Below, piece after piece: positions 35,391-48,285 of a DNA stretch of 64,000 nucleotides. The translations under genes were made by a program, and so were the position numbers. The stretch lies in NCBI GenBank assembly GCA_029465975.1, contig CM055736.1, positions 7,446,795 through 7,510,794 on the forward strand, read 5' to 3'. Position 1 is the stretch's first letter. Each line of letters begins with the position of its first letter. The notes beneath the pieces are model-generated. The model was not told the origin of the DNA and ran no database searches. It saw only the letters and a program-made list of their open reading frames with translations. The DNA comes from Dallia pectoralis (taxonomy: Eukaryota > Chordata > Actinopteri > Esociformes > Umbridae).

Positions 35391-38300
35391 ACGACCCCCA
35401 TTCAACACATAGGTACTGTACTCAAACTACATTACCATGACCCCTATTCAACACATAGGTACTGTACTCAAACTACATTACTATAACCCCCATTCAACAC
35501 ATAGGTACTGTACTCAAACTACATTAACATGACCCCCATTCAACACGTAGGTACTGTACTCAAACTACATTACTATGACCCACATTCAACACATAGGTAC
35601 TGTACTCAAACTACATTACTATGACCCACATTCAACACATAGGTACTGTACTCAAACTACATTACTATGACCTCCATTCAACACATAGGTACTGTACTCA
35701 AACTAACTGACATTACACATGACCCTGTATTCAACACCCCCATTCAGGTACTGTACTCAAACTACATTACCATGACCCCCATTCAACACATAGGTACTGT
35801 ACTCAAACTACATTACCCCCATATGACCCCCATTCAACACATAGGTACTGTACTCAAACTCAAACTGACATTAACACATGACCCCTACATTCAACACATT
35901 ACTATGAGGTACTGTACTCAAACTACATTACATGACCCCCATTCAACACATAGGTACTGTACTCAAACTACATTACTATGACCCCCATTCAACACATAGG
36001 TACTGTACTCAAACTACATTACTATGACCCCCATTCAACACATAGGTACTGTACTCAAACTACATTACCATGACCCCCATTCAACACATAGGTACTGTAC
36101 TCAAACTACATTACTATGACCCCCATTCAACACATAGGTACTGTACTCAAACTACATTACCATGACCCCCATTCAACACCTGTACTCAAACTTCATGACA
36201 CATAGGTACTGTACTCAAACTACATTACTATGACCCCCATTCAACACATAGGTACTGTACTCAAACTACATTACCATGACCCCATTCAACACATGACCCC
36301 CATTCAACATTCAACACATAGGTACTGTACTCAAACTACATTACTATGACCCCCATTCAACACATAGGTACTGTACTCAAACTACATTACTATGACCCCC
36401 ATTCAACACATAGGTACTGTACTCAAACTACATTACCATGACCCCATTCAACACATAGGTACTGTACTCAAACTGACCCCCATTCAACACATAGGTACTG
36501 TACTCAAACTACATTACTATGACCCCCATTCAACACATAGGTACTGTACTCAAACTACACTTCATGACCCCATTCAACACATAGGTACTGTACTCAAACT
36601 ACATTACTATGACCCCCATTCAACACATAGGTACTGTACTCAAAACTACATTACCATGACCCCCATTCAACACATAGGTACACTCAAACTACATTACCAT
36701 GACCTCCATTCAACACATAGGTACTGTACTCAAAACTACATTACTATGACCCCCATTCAACACATAGGTACTGTACTCAAACTACATTACTATGACCCCA
36801 TTCAACACATAGGTACTGTACTCAAACTACATTACCCCATTCAACACATAGGTACTGACCTACATTACTATGACCCCATTCAACACATAGGTACTGTACT
36901 CAAACTACATTACTATGACCCCCATTCAACACATAGGTACTGTACTCAAACTACATTACTATGACCCCATTCAACACATAGGTACTGTACTCAAACTACA
37001 TTACTATGACCCCCATTCAACACATAGGTACTGTACTCAAACTACATTACTATAACCCCCATTCAACACATAGGTTCTACATTACCATGACCTCCATTCA
37101 ACACATAGGTACTGTACTCAAACTACATTACTATGACCCCCATTCAACACATTACTATGACCCCATTCAACACATAGGTACTGTACTCAAACTACATTAC
37201 TATGACCCCATTCAACACATTCAACACATAGGTACTGTACTCAAACTACATTACTATGACCCCATTCAACACATAGGTACTGTACTCAAACTACATTACC
37301 ATGACCCCCATTCAACACATAGGTACTGTACTCAAACTACATTACTATGACCCCATTCAACACATAGGTACTGTACTCAAACTTCAACACATAGGTACTG
37401 TACTCAAACTGACATTCAACACATAGGTACTGACCCCATTCAACACATCAAAACTACATTACTATGACCCCCATTCAACACATAGGTACTGTACTTCTAC
37501 ATTACTATGACCTCCATTCAACACATAGGTACTGTACTCAAACTACATTACTATGACCCCATTCAACACATTACTGTACTCAAACTACATTACTATGACC
37601 CCCATTCAACACATAGGTACTGTACTCAAACTACATTACTATGACCCCCATTCAACACATAGGTACTGTACTCAAACTACATTACTATGACCCCCATTCA
37701 ACACATAGGTACTGTACTCAAACTACATTACTATGACCTCCATTCAACACATAGGTACTGTACTCAAACTACATTACTATGACCCCCATTCAACACATAG
37801 GTACTGACCCCATTCAACACATCAAACTACATTACTATGACATGACCTCCATTCAACACATAGGTACTGTACTCAAACTACATTACTATGACCCCCATTC
37901 AACACATAGGTACTGTACTCAAACTACATTACTATGACCCCATTCAACACATAGGTACTGTACTCAAACTACATTACTATGACCCCCATTCAACACATAG
38001 GTACTGTACTCAAACTACATTACCATGACCTCCATTCAACACATAGGTACTGTACTCAAACTACATTACTATGACCCCCATTCAACACATAGGTACTGTA
38101 CTCAAACTACATTACTATGACCCCCATTCAACACATAGGTACTGTACTCAAACCATTACTATGACCCCCATTCAACATTCAAACACATTACCATGACCCC
38201 ATTCAACACATAGGTACTGTACTCAAACTACATTACTATGACCCCCATTCAACACATAGGTACTGTACTCAAACTACATTACTATGACCCCATTCAACAC

Positions 38301-39684
38301 ATAGGTACTGTACTCAAACTACATTACCATGACCCCCATTCAACACATAGGTACTGTACTCAAACTACATTACTATGACCCCCATTCAACACATAGGTAC
38401 TGTACTCAAACTACATTACTATGACCCCCATTCAACACATAGGTACTGTACTCAAACTACATTACTATGACCCCCATTCAACACATAGGTACTGTACTCA
38501 AACTACATTACCATGACCTCCATTCAACACATAGGTACTGTACTCAAACTACATTACTATGACCCCATTCAACACATAGGTACTGTACTCAAACTACATT
38601 ACTATGACCCCATTCAACACATAGGTACACTAGGTACTGTACTCAAACTACATTACTATGACCCCATTCAACACATAGACCTCAAACATTCAACACATAG
38701 GTACTGTACTCAAACTACATTACTATGACCCCCATTCAACACATAGGTCAAACTACATTACTATGACCTCCATTCAACACATAGGTACTGTACTCAAACT
38801 ACATTACTATGACCCCCATTCAACACATAGGTACAGTACTCAAACTACATTACCATGACCTCCATTCAACACATAGGTACTGTACTCAAACTACATTACC
38901 ATGACCCCCATTCAACACTTAGGTACTGTACTCAAACTACATTACTATGACCCCCATTCAACACTTAGGTACTGTACTCAAACTACATTACTATGACCCC
39001 CATTCAACACATAAGTACTGTACTCAAACTACATTACTATAACCCCCATTCAACACATAGGTACTGTACTCAAACTACATTACTATGACCCCCATTCAAC
39101 ACATAGGTACTGTACTCAAACTACATTACTATGACCCCCATTCAACACATAGGTACTGTACTCAAACTACATTAATATGACCCCCATTCAACACATAGGT
39201 ACAGTACTCAAACTACATTAGTATGACCCCCATTCAACACATAGGTACTGTACTCAAACTACATTACTATGACCCCCATTCAACACATAGGTACGGTACT
39301 CAAACTACATTACCATGACCTCCATTCAACACATAGGTACTGTACTCAAACTACATTACTATGACCCCCATTCAACACATAGGTACGGTACTCAAACTAC
39401 ATTACCATGACCTCCATTCAACACATAGGTACTGTACTCAAACTACATTACCATGACCCCCATTCAACACTTAGGTACTGTACTCAAACTACATTACTAT
39501 AACCCCCATTCAACACATAGGTACTGTACTCAAACTACATTACCATGACCTCCATTCAACACATAGGTACTGTACTCAAACTACATTAGTATGCCCCCAT
39601 TCAACACATAGGTACTGTACTCAAACTACATTACCATGACCCCCATTCAACACATAGGTACTGTACTCAAACTACATTACTATG
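35391..39684. repeat. 46-bp minisatellite, about 4.3 kb
   Basis: About 90 copies of ACATTACTATGACCCCCATT, CAACACATAGGTACTGTACT and CAAACT. The first two thirds (35690-38760) contain many broken, shortened or fused units and missing C residues. The last kilobase is regular. There is no gene in this region. Confidence 0.95.
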
Positions 39685-40961
39685 AGTTTGTCTGTCTGAG
39701 AGCAGCGATTCACCCAAGTCCTGTATAGGGATATCAGTCACTGGGAAGATCTAACAGGCTGCCCTTTTATTGACACGTAAAGCTTCATTGGGACATCAGC
39801 ATACCTTCCAATCATCCAATTTACAGTGCTTTCTAATTAGTGCCATTTGAGGAGCAGACCAGAAAGCAGGCTGATGGCTGTATATGCCTTGGCTCTCAGG
39901 TGTTTCTAAGTGTAGCTCTTTGGTCATCTACGACAGAAATGGAACGGTCTAATTGATTTAAGGGAGAAAATCTGATTACTCTATTTTATCCTGTAATTGA
40001 ATTTTCTTCTACATGGTTAAAGAAGAATTGTTTTATTTATCCTCTACCTCAACCTTTCCAAACGCTTGTATGAATGTATGAACTTGTTAATGTAACACTG
40101 CTGGTGCTCTTATTTTAAACAGTACACAATCACACTGCGTGTGTCTGTAATCTAGAATATTAAAGCATTTAACTTTTACCTAAAATGTTATGGCCTTTTC
40201 AGAATACATTTTTAAATGTCAAGGTTTCCTACACGTTATAGCAGCGGTTCTAGCGGGCGTAACTAAATGTTGAATTTATACAGCGGCTTGGGATAGACGA
40301 GGCAGTTTTGCAGCTTCTTGAGACCACTGCTGTCGGTGTAATTGGACAGTTTCAGGTTGTATATGATATGCACATTGGAGAAACTGTCTACTGGGACCGT
40401 GTCTACTGGGACCACATTGATTGGCAGTTGAGGGATGTGTTCAGTTTTGTGATGATTGGGTTGGGTGTTTTTGAAGTTCTTGAATTTGGGTCAAAACCCT
40501 CAAAAAATGTCAAGACAGCGGTTAGAAAGTAGATGCAGACACTCAAAGGTTGCTGGCTCAAAATAAAATACCTGTTGTTGTACTCTTATGCATGGCACAG
40601 TCATAGTAACGAATACGTTGATCTGAAGAAGAGCATCTAAAAAAACATATTTAAAATAATTATAAAAAAACCTGAGAATAGACATGTAACATTAATTAAG
40701 CAATTTTGTTAAAATGTAACATATTTTTTATATTCACATATCCTTTTTTCCCGATTTGTAGTTGAACAAGGGTTAGTGTCACAAAGAAACGGCCCAGACA
40801 TTTAATTTCATGGAGGTTATTGTCTTGGCCTAAAAATCACTTATTCAACCAGTTTGAAGATATAAAATTATGGTTTTGTGCAACTGTGTACACCGGAACC
40901 AGAGAATTGTCACACACAAGCCAAGCCAAGCATCTCAGAGCTCCACAGAACTACATCACAG

Positions 40962-41674
40962 CCTGGTAACTGCATTATAGCCTGGGAACTACATCACAGC
41001 CTGGCAACTAAATTACAGCCTGGTCACTACATCACAGCCTGGTAACTACATCACAGCCTGGTAACTGCATCACAGCCTGGTAACTACATCACAGCCTGGT
41101 AACTCCATTATAGCCTGGTAACTACATCACAGCCTGGTAACTGCAACACAGCCTGGTAACTGCATTACAGCCTTGAAAACTACATTACAGCCTGGTAACT
41201 GCATCACAGCCTGGTAACTGCATTATAGCCTGGGAACTACATCACAGCCTGGTCACTACATCACAGCCTGGTAACTACATCACAGCCTGGTAACTGCAAC
41301 ACAGCCTGGTAATTGCATTATAGCCTGGTAACTACATCACAGCCTGGTAACTACATTATAGCCTGGTAACTACATCACAGCCTGGTAACTACATCACAGC
41401 CTGGTAACTGCAACACAGCCTTGTAACTGCATTATAGCCTGGTAACTACATCACAGCCTGGTAACTGCAACACAGCCTTGTAACTGCATTACAGCCTTGA
41501 AAACTACATCACAGCCTGGTAACTGCATTATAGCCTGGTAACTACATCACAGCCTGGTAACTGCAACACAGCCTTGTAACTGCATTACAGCCTTGAAAAC
41601 TACATCACAGCCTGGTAACTGCATTATAGCCTGGTAACTGCATTACTGCCTGGTAACTGCATTACTGCCTGGAA
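40962..41674. repeat. 19-bp minisatellite
   Basis: About 37 copies of ACATCACAGCCTGGTAACT with GCATTATAGCC, GCAACACAGCC and CTTGAAAAC variants. Larger segments of five to six units repeat as blocks (for example the CCTTGTAACTGCATTACAGC blocks). Confidence 0.93.
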
Positions 41675-42897
41675 ACCCCGTTGTGTGGATTTCCTTGTTC
41701 CTATGCAACAGCCCTTAGACAAACACCTGTTTGAAATTCACAAAATTGTCAACTAAGAATCTGAGAAAGTTTTAACATGACCTACCAAAGAAGACTCAAA
41801 GCTGTAATCCCAGACTGCATATTTAAGCATGGCGTTTTACAGGAGTGGTGGTGAGAACATGTCAAATTTTGTTCTATAAGTCCCAACTGTTTCCCCCTTC
41901 AATATAAGCTTTGACCACAACGATGATTCAGAAAAAAGGATAACATATAATATTTACTTTTAACAGTGAGATCTTTACTGTACAAATACTTATGAAACGC
42001 CAGAACAGACAGAGACAATTTTTAGAGCCCATTTACTTAGTGCTGTTAAAATGAATGTGTTGAAATCCTACAGTATCATTGGTGGTGTTTCCCTAAAATC
42101 CAGGCACTAGAATTACAGCTCTTGTGACAACAACAGCTGCAAGTACAGCAGAAGTAGTTGAGTTCGAATAGACAAAAAAATACTGTAATCTTAAAAAGAT
42201 ATTACACAAATGAAAAAGAAACTAGACAGCTAAGATGACTTAAGAACCTAGATAGCTTTTTTTAAAGCGACCCACAGCCTTTTCACAATGTGGTTGTAGT
42301 CCTAAACTAGCACAACTAATTCACAAATTCACCAGGGTATTTTTATTCACATTCGTTGAATCAGATGTGCTAGCACAGAAATACGTCTAAGAAAAAGTAG
42401 ACTGAAATCATATTTCTTTCCCCAAAAAACTATATTGACGGCCTACACTGGAGGCTACGTGTATTCTGATGAAAGCACAACATTATTTTTTACAAAAAAA
42501 CAGGTCAAATGTTACTGACACACAACCCAACTTATATACCAACGTCAACCTTGAGGTAATAGTTCTGCACGCACTTATACCTCCGACGTTAAAATGGCTG
42601 TAATATTTAATTTATATATGAATCATTAAAGTGCGGTGCTGCGGCTATTATGCATTCCTTTTCTAGCAGGATAAAACAGCCTTCAGATGTGGTAGTAGGA
42701 CTTTGAAGTCTTGCCTCAGAAGCAGACCAACTCTTACAGGAAGTGCCTCGCTCATGTTTTAAACATACATGCCGTGGTGCATGATACTAACAAAGGTGAG
42801 CATTTTGGATGGGCCCCCAAGATGAACGGTAAGTAGCCATCCAGGAATTTTCAGCAGCGAGAAAAAGCCAAAGCACAAAAACTGAAATCTACTGTAT

Positions 42898-42937
<40 letters not shown>

Positions 42938-44422
42938 ATGCACAAAAAAACATAAACAGAGAGAGATAAAGTTGAGCAACCACTTGTCAGAAAACTTCAC
43001 TCCTGTCCACTAAACATAACCGCTAAACTCCAAACTAAATTAGGCAGAAACAAGTCATATAAATTAGATTGCAGATTCAAATAGAAAATCTTTTTTTTTT
43101 ACATAGCAAGGCAAATAACAAATGGCATCAGTTTAAGGATTACCCACAATAAGGAAATAGTCCTTAGACTAAAGAGTCCAGGCATAGCCACAGGAAATGT
43201 GTTTTGACTACAGGGTAATCGTGGGATAATGGTTGATACTGGATGTATTATAGTTTGTGGACGGTCGTATTGACGAACGGAAGACTTGTGCCCATCGGCC
43301 GGTGTGTGTGTGTCTGAATCTTATCAGAGACTCACTTATTGCATTTACTCTACTTAAATTCAGCTCTGATGTTTTACTTAACTGTGTCTAAAGATATCGG
43401 GCTATTTAATGATTACTATCTATTAAATGTAAGTATTTATAGAAATTACATAGACTGAAGTAGCAAAACAAACATAAAGACAATATACGCTTTATCCATT
43501 CAATCTTTTTTCCTCGTCTAGAAGCCTTTCTAATCGATGTTACTGAATTCCCTGGCTGTTTTTTGTGTGGATTAAATGTCCCACTTCCACTTTGCTGCCG
43601 ACAGTGTTTCTGGTAAGCACACTGACTTTTGAATGACCCTCAATGGGCTTTCATAGGAACATCTTTCAGTGACAGAGGGTTAGAACAGTGACCTCACGCG
43701 TGCTGTGTGTTTGTCTCCGTGTCTGAATATGTGTGTGTGTGTGTCCTCTGTAAGGGATCGCTGAGGAAGTGAGTGTTAGTAAGATAACCTGAGAGGAATG
43801 TGCTGATCAGAGCTGGATGGGATTCAGACAGGAAAGTGTGGCAAGCGACAGACAGGAACACAGAACTAGGCTGCAGCAGAACAACTGTCATCTGCATTTC
43901 TACAGCCATAAGGCCTGTCGCTACACAGTGCATTGGGTTGCAACAAGTGGCTCACCCACATGGACACACACTCACACACACACACACACACACACACACA
44001 AAGGAAGCGGCTCTCCAAAAAGCTGATATTTCATGCCTTTTTCCGCTCTACATTTGTTACGTTAGTCTACTGTCAGCAGTCCTCTCTTTTTGGTGTTTTG
44101 TTGCGTGGGGGATCCTGACAGCCAGGACAGGCAGGCAGTAGCCCAGATCTTTTTTCCCCCGTCGCCCCTGAGTTGCTCGTGCAGATTTGGTCGTCACTCT
44201 CTGAGCCATGAGTCGATGCTGTGTGGTCAAAGTGATTACCCTGACGGAGATCCAGGTACTGCCGGTATGTGCCGGAAAAAGAGCGGATTAATAGGGAGAG
44301 AGAGAGAGTAGGGAGGGAGAAGGGGGAGAAAGTTGGTTCTCCCAGAATGCTGTGTGCATGCAGGTTTGCCGTTAGGTTTTCCAGACTCTTGTTCATCATA
44401 TTGATTGACTGGGTTTGCATAA

Positions 44423-44464
<42 letters not shown>

Positions 44465-46565
44465 TGATGTTTTCTGTGTGTAACCTATGAATTGGTCATT
44501 TGCTTTGTACTTACGCACACTAACTTTGGGACGCATCTCTCCAGATCAAGTGACCTTAACGACTAACGTTGCAAACAGGGAGAAATCTTGATTTAACAAA
44601 TCTCTCGTTTTATCAGTGTGATATTTTGTATTTTCACCATGTATTCTCAGCTATGTGGTCACATATATTTACTGGTAGACAGGCTCAGTAAATGTAACAG
44701 AACCATGACTGAGAACATATCTGTTGATAATGCTTCTCTTATCTACATCACATACTTACCACACACACTTCATCTAAGTCAACAGAACACATACAATCTG
44801 TGGATTCATATCAGAAAACAAATGTCATTGCGAGGTTGTAAGGTAATGCCCAGAATTGCCAAACACAATGTCTGAGTGTATTAGCAACCCAATGTTTCAT
44901 AATCCAGATTTTTCTGAAGTGAAAAAAAGAACTTGTGTAAGAGTGAAACCGAGTGAAGCAACAGCTGCCCTTCAGATAATGGTTTCTACCTGCGAGTGAG
45001 TTCTGTGACAGACAGTTGCATGCGTCACTCCAGACCATATGGTTTCACTGTGTTCAAGGAGAATGTTGTGAATATGCTAAAATGTCATCGAGCAGTACGC
45101 GCTGAGGTAAACGTATGTAATTTTTGTTTTTTTCAAAGTAGATACAATCAGAATGGACATTTCTAGTCTAGTTTGAGGGTATTTTTATACCCGAGTATAA
45201 GTTATATTAGGACTCTATTGGTTGATGTTGATTTAAAATGCTTATAAAAATGACTTGATCACAGCTGTTGACTAGCTACAATTATATATATGTAACTTGT
45301 TGAATTAAATATGTTCTGCTTTCCATTCAACTTCCTTCAATTATAACTGACAGGACACTCTCACATGCATTTCTGAATGAATCAAGGCTGTGTTGTGTGA
45401 AATATTGACGGCATGCTATCCATCAGATTACAAGACGGAGCCTTAACTTTAACAGTCAGTAACTGTTAGTGACAGGAATTGTTCAAGCCTTCAGATGACT
45501 GTGTTTTTCTCTCTTCTCTGCCTGTGCCAAATTCCTAATTTTAGTGACTTAAGTATGAAGTTATCAGGGAAACACAGCAGACATTACATCTATCATGGAT
45601 GGACTCCTCATCGGCCATTAGAAAAAAACGTTATGCCTACTGCTTTAAAATTCTAGTCTAATTCTATGGAGAGCATTTAATCACATTTATCAAATAGATG
45701 GACAGAATGTATCACCGATCAAATAAGACCAAAAAACGAATCTGGGTAAATTTTTTTAATAGTGGAAGATTTGTATGCGTTCGTGCCAAAAAACATATAG
45801 TATGTCCCAAATACCGACAGAACGGACAATGGCACTCTATTAGCTCCAACACGGATGATAGAGAAGAAACGCAGTCTCCTCCGTTCACCGGAGTGTCAAA
45901 GTGGTCTAGGAACATCGACACATCCGATTCCCCAATCAGATGTCTTGTTATCCGGTGCCCGTTTCTGTCAGTTATCGGCCGTGTCTTCGTCCACAGTCCG
46001 GTCATTGTGGTGTCATGCGTAAGCGACAGAAGGGCTATTACTTGGTGGAATCAAATCAGTGGCCCCATAATGCCTTAACAGGCGTGTCTCCTGCTGCCTG
46101 TACAGTAAAGACGAGGCAAGTATGTCAAGGACGCCCTCTATCTCCTTAGACAACAGGCTGAGTGTACTGCGCTGGCAGCCTTCCCATCCGCAGTAGAAAA
46201 ATGTTGATTAAGTAACAAATGGCATCTTGTTCTGCCGTGAGTTGCCAGTGTTGCAGCTCCGCCTGTCTCTTCATCGGTGACAAGTTCAGTATTGTCGCGA
46301 GTCCATTCTGAACCGGGACAGTTTTCTACGTGAGCTATGCGGAAGACGGAAGGCTGACTTTCTGTTGCCCAAAAATGCAGGCTATAAACTGTCTCTATGA
46401 GAAAAGTCTGCATCTGTTTTTGTGGAGATTCAGTTGCATCTTGTACTCGTACAAAAATAAACGTGACCCTCCTTTGACCCTCCTGGCAATGTTCAGGTGT
46501 CCAAAGTATTTTAAAGAATAGGACATCCGTCTCCTGAGATATTCCCAGCCATGCTTCATTGCTGC
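41675..46565. other. No gene recognised
   Basis: AT-rich sequence with CA/TA microsatellites. Open frames at 45698-46078 (+) and 45712-46005 (-) overlap each other and have no family motif I recognise. Confidence 0.5.
42899..42933. repeat. (CA)n microsatellite
   Basis: Uninterrupted CA repeat of about 17 units. Similar short tracts lie at 43971-44000 (CA), 44431-44457 (TA) and 5900-5935 (TG). Confidence 0.95.
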
Positions 46566-46884
46566 TTAACTTTTGAGTCACGTAACCTGGTAGAAACCAA
46601 AATCAGTGTGTAATAGCAAAACCCTATTGAATCACGTAACCCGGTAATCACTGAAATCAGTGTGTAATAGCAAAACCCTTTTGAATCACGTAACCAGGTA
46701 ATCACTGAAATCAGTGTGTAATAGCAAAACCCTTTTGAGTAACGTAACCAGGTAGAAACCCAAATCAGTGAATAAAAGCAAAACCCTATGTAAATCATAC
46801 GAAATATGCTATACAAATAAATTTGACTTGACTTGACTTTTGAGTCACGTAACCAGGTAGGCACCCAAAATCAGTGTGTAATTG
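46566..46884. repeat. 54-bp tandem repeat with an inserted LINE/SINE tail
   Basis: Five copies of a unit containing GAATCACGTAACCAGGTA and ATCAGTGTGTAATAGCAAAA. About 46786-46840 is interrupted by TACAAATAAATTTGACTTGACTTGAC, a tail typical of fish L2-type elements. TTTTGAGTCACGTAACC-like sequence lies on the far side. Confidence 0.8.
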
Positions 46885-48030
46885 TAAAAACCTTAGTTAA
46901 GCTGCAGATTTCCGCTCCGTCACAAGGAGTCACTAGAGGAGTGCAATGACACGCAATTGGCTCCCAGGTACTCCCTGTCCTCAATCAGTTACATCAGCTG
47001 TGACACTCCCTGGGATTGAACCTCGGGTGTATCGGTGCCTCAACACTATGATGTATTGTTTAAGACCTTTTAAAACCTATTACTTTGGTTTTGGTCTGGA
47101 ATAATGTCCACGGGAAAGGTGGACGACGTGAATTGCAACTATATTGAGTTATTAAAGTATGATAATTCTCGAGACGCTACATCGCCTATATTTATATTCC
47201 ACTATGTGATACGAGTGGCACTACGGTATCCTGTAGATGCTTGTTCGCATTGACCACTTGCAGACATTATGGGGTTTTCCTAATATTGCCCAAAGAGCAA
47301 CTGAAATGTTCAGTCAGTACTGTTGTCTTGGATTGCGTTTAACAGACATGTTTTGATTGTGCAAGACAGAAGAATAAAATAGCTACTGCAAGGACTTTTA
47401 TCTCCATGTCAAGTGGTTTATAGTGAATTTCGGACGTTGCATACCGTTGAAAATTAATTGATAGTTGAAAATAAAACCCTAACTCATGCATTCGGTTAAG
47501 AATCAACCTTTTTGAGATGCTGCCTGAAATACTTAACCAACTGTAACCCAATGAAGAAAAATATTACAAAGTCTCCCTTTATAGCCTCGGACAAAAGAGG
47601 GTCATATTTTTAGACGAGAACTGGATCGCAACTTAAAAATAGGCATATCATAACTACAGCACTGAAACAAGCCCTCAGAGCGACACATAGCGGGTTATTC
47701 TTTGAGAAATTAACATGAAACAATAACGGGGCCATGGGTGGGTTCATGGTAAAAATGACCATCCAAAGTTATTTAAAAACCACAGAAGGACAAGAAAGGC
47801 CCAATTGTACTGGAACCAACTACAAGACCCCTGAAGGAGATCTTAGAGACACCAGACTAGGGTTGACGGCGGTTGGTTGATGGGCGGTGCCGTTGAATTA
47901 GTGGAGATATAGTCAAAAGCCATAGGCAGATTTCCTGTTGGGAATTAAACCTGGGGGGGTAATCAGATGAGTCTCCGTTTGAAGTGATTACCACGCAGGA
48001 CAACATAAAGGGACCGCACAGCTTCTTGCC
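46885..48030. other. tfec upstream region
   Basis: Unique sequence upstream of the promoter. It contains an AACAAT (SOX-type) motif near 47720 and GTAATCA/TGATTACC segments at 47960-47995. These motifs are short and expected by chance, so function is only a suggestion. Confidence 0.35.
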
Positions 48031-48076
48031 TAATTAGCTCATTTAGCGACCGAGTCTTGAGAAAGTTTATAAGTAC
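48031..48076 (+). promoter_or_regulatory. Probable tfec core promoter (TATA-like box and homeodomain-type site)
   Basis: TTTATAAGTA at 48067-48076 is a good TATA match about 145-150 bp upstream of the tfec ATG. It predicts a start near 48095-48105 and a 5' UTR of about 120 nt. A TAATTAG homeodomain-type site lies at 48031-48037. I see no obvious M-box or CpG island here, which fits a tissue-restricted promoter, but that is inference. Confidence 0.5.
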
Positions 48077-48219
48077 TCAGGCCGTGGACAGGACAGTCCG
48101 CTTATCAGTTCATCGGCATAGCCGCCGGATAGCAGCATCTTAACTCCAACCCTACGGCCACTTTGAGCTCCACTAGGGCTAGCAGACCAGACCTGAGAAC
48201 AGCTGTCTCTCGCTGACCG

Positions 48220-48285
48220 ATGAGAATGCCACACTTCACCGACTGTAGCTACTACAAGATGCGAGACGGAGCTCGCATTTCCAAT
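48220..48285 (+). CDS. tfec: tfec exon 1 (start codon)
   Basis: Encodes 22 residues beginning MRMPHFTDCSYYKMRDG and ends in phase 0 at a GTAAGG donor. It takes the place of the short MITF-M first exon, joining directly to the exon that starts VPGHLE. The ATG is the first one after the TATA-like box, and no other in-frame ATG precedes it in the exon; a second Met lies at codon 3. Alternative upstream first exons, as in MITF, cannot be excluded, but I see no clear candidate in the repeat-rich 48 kb before it. Confidence 0.82.

Noticed and set aside
35391..39684. CRISPR-like regular repeats
   Set aside because: Direct tandem units with no unique spacers, in a vertebrate genome.
45698..46078. 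126-codon + ORF and overlapping 97-codon minus ORF
   Set aside because: No domain recognised, overlapping frames, and no splice partners; treated as chance.
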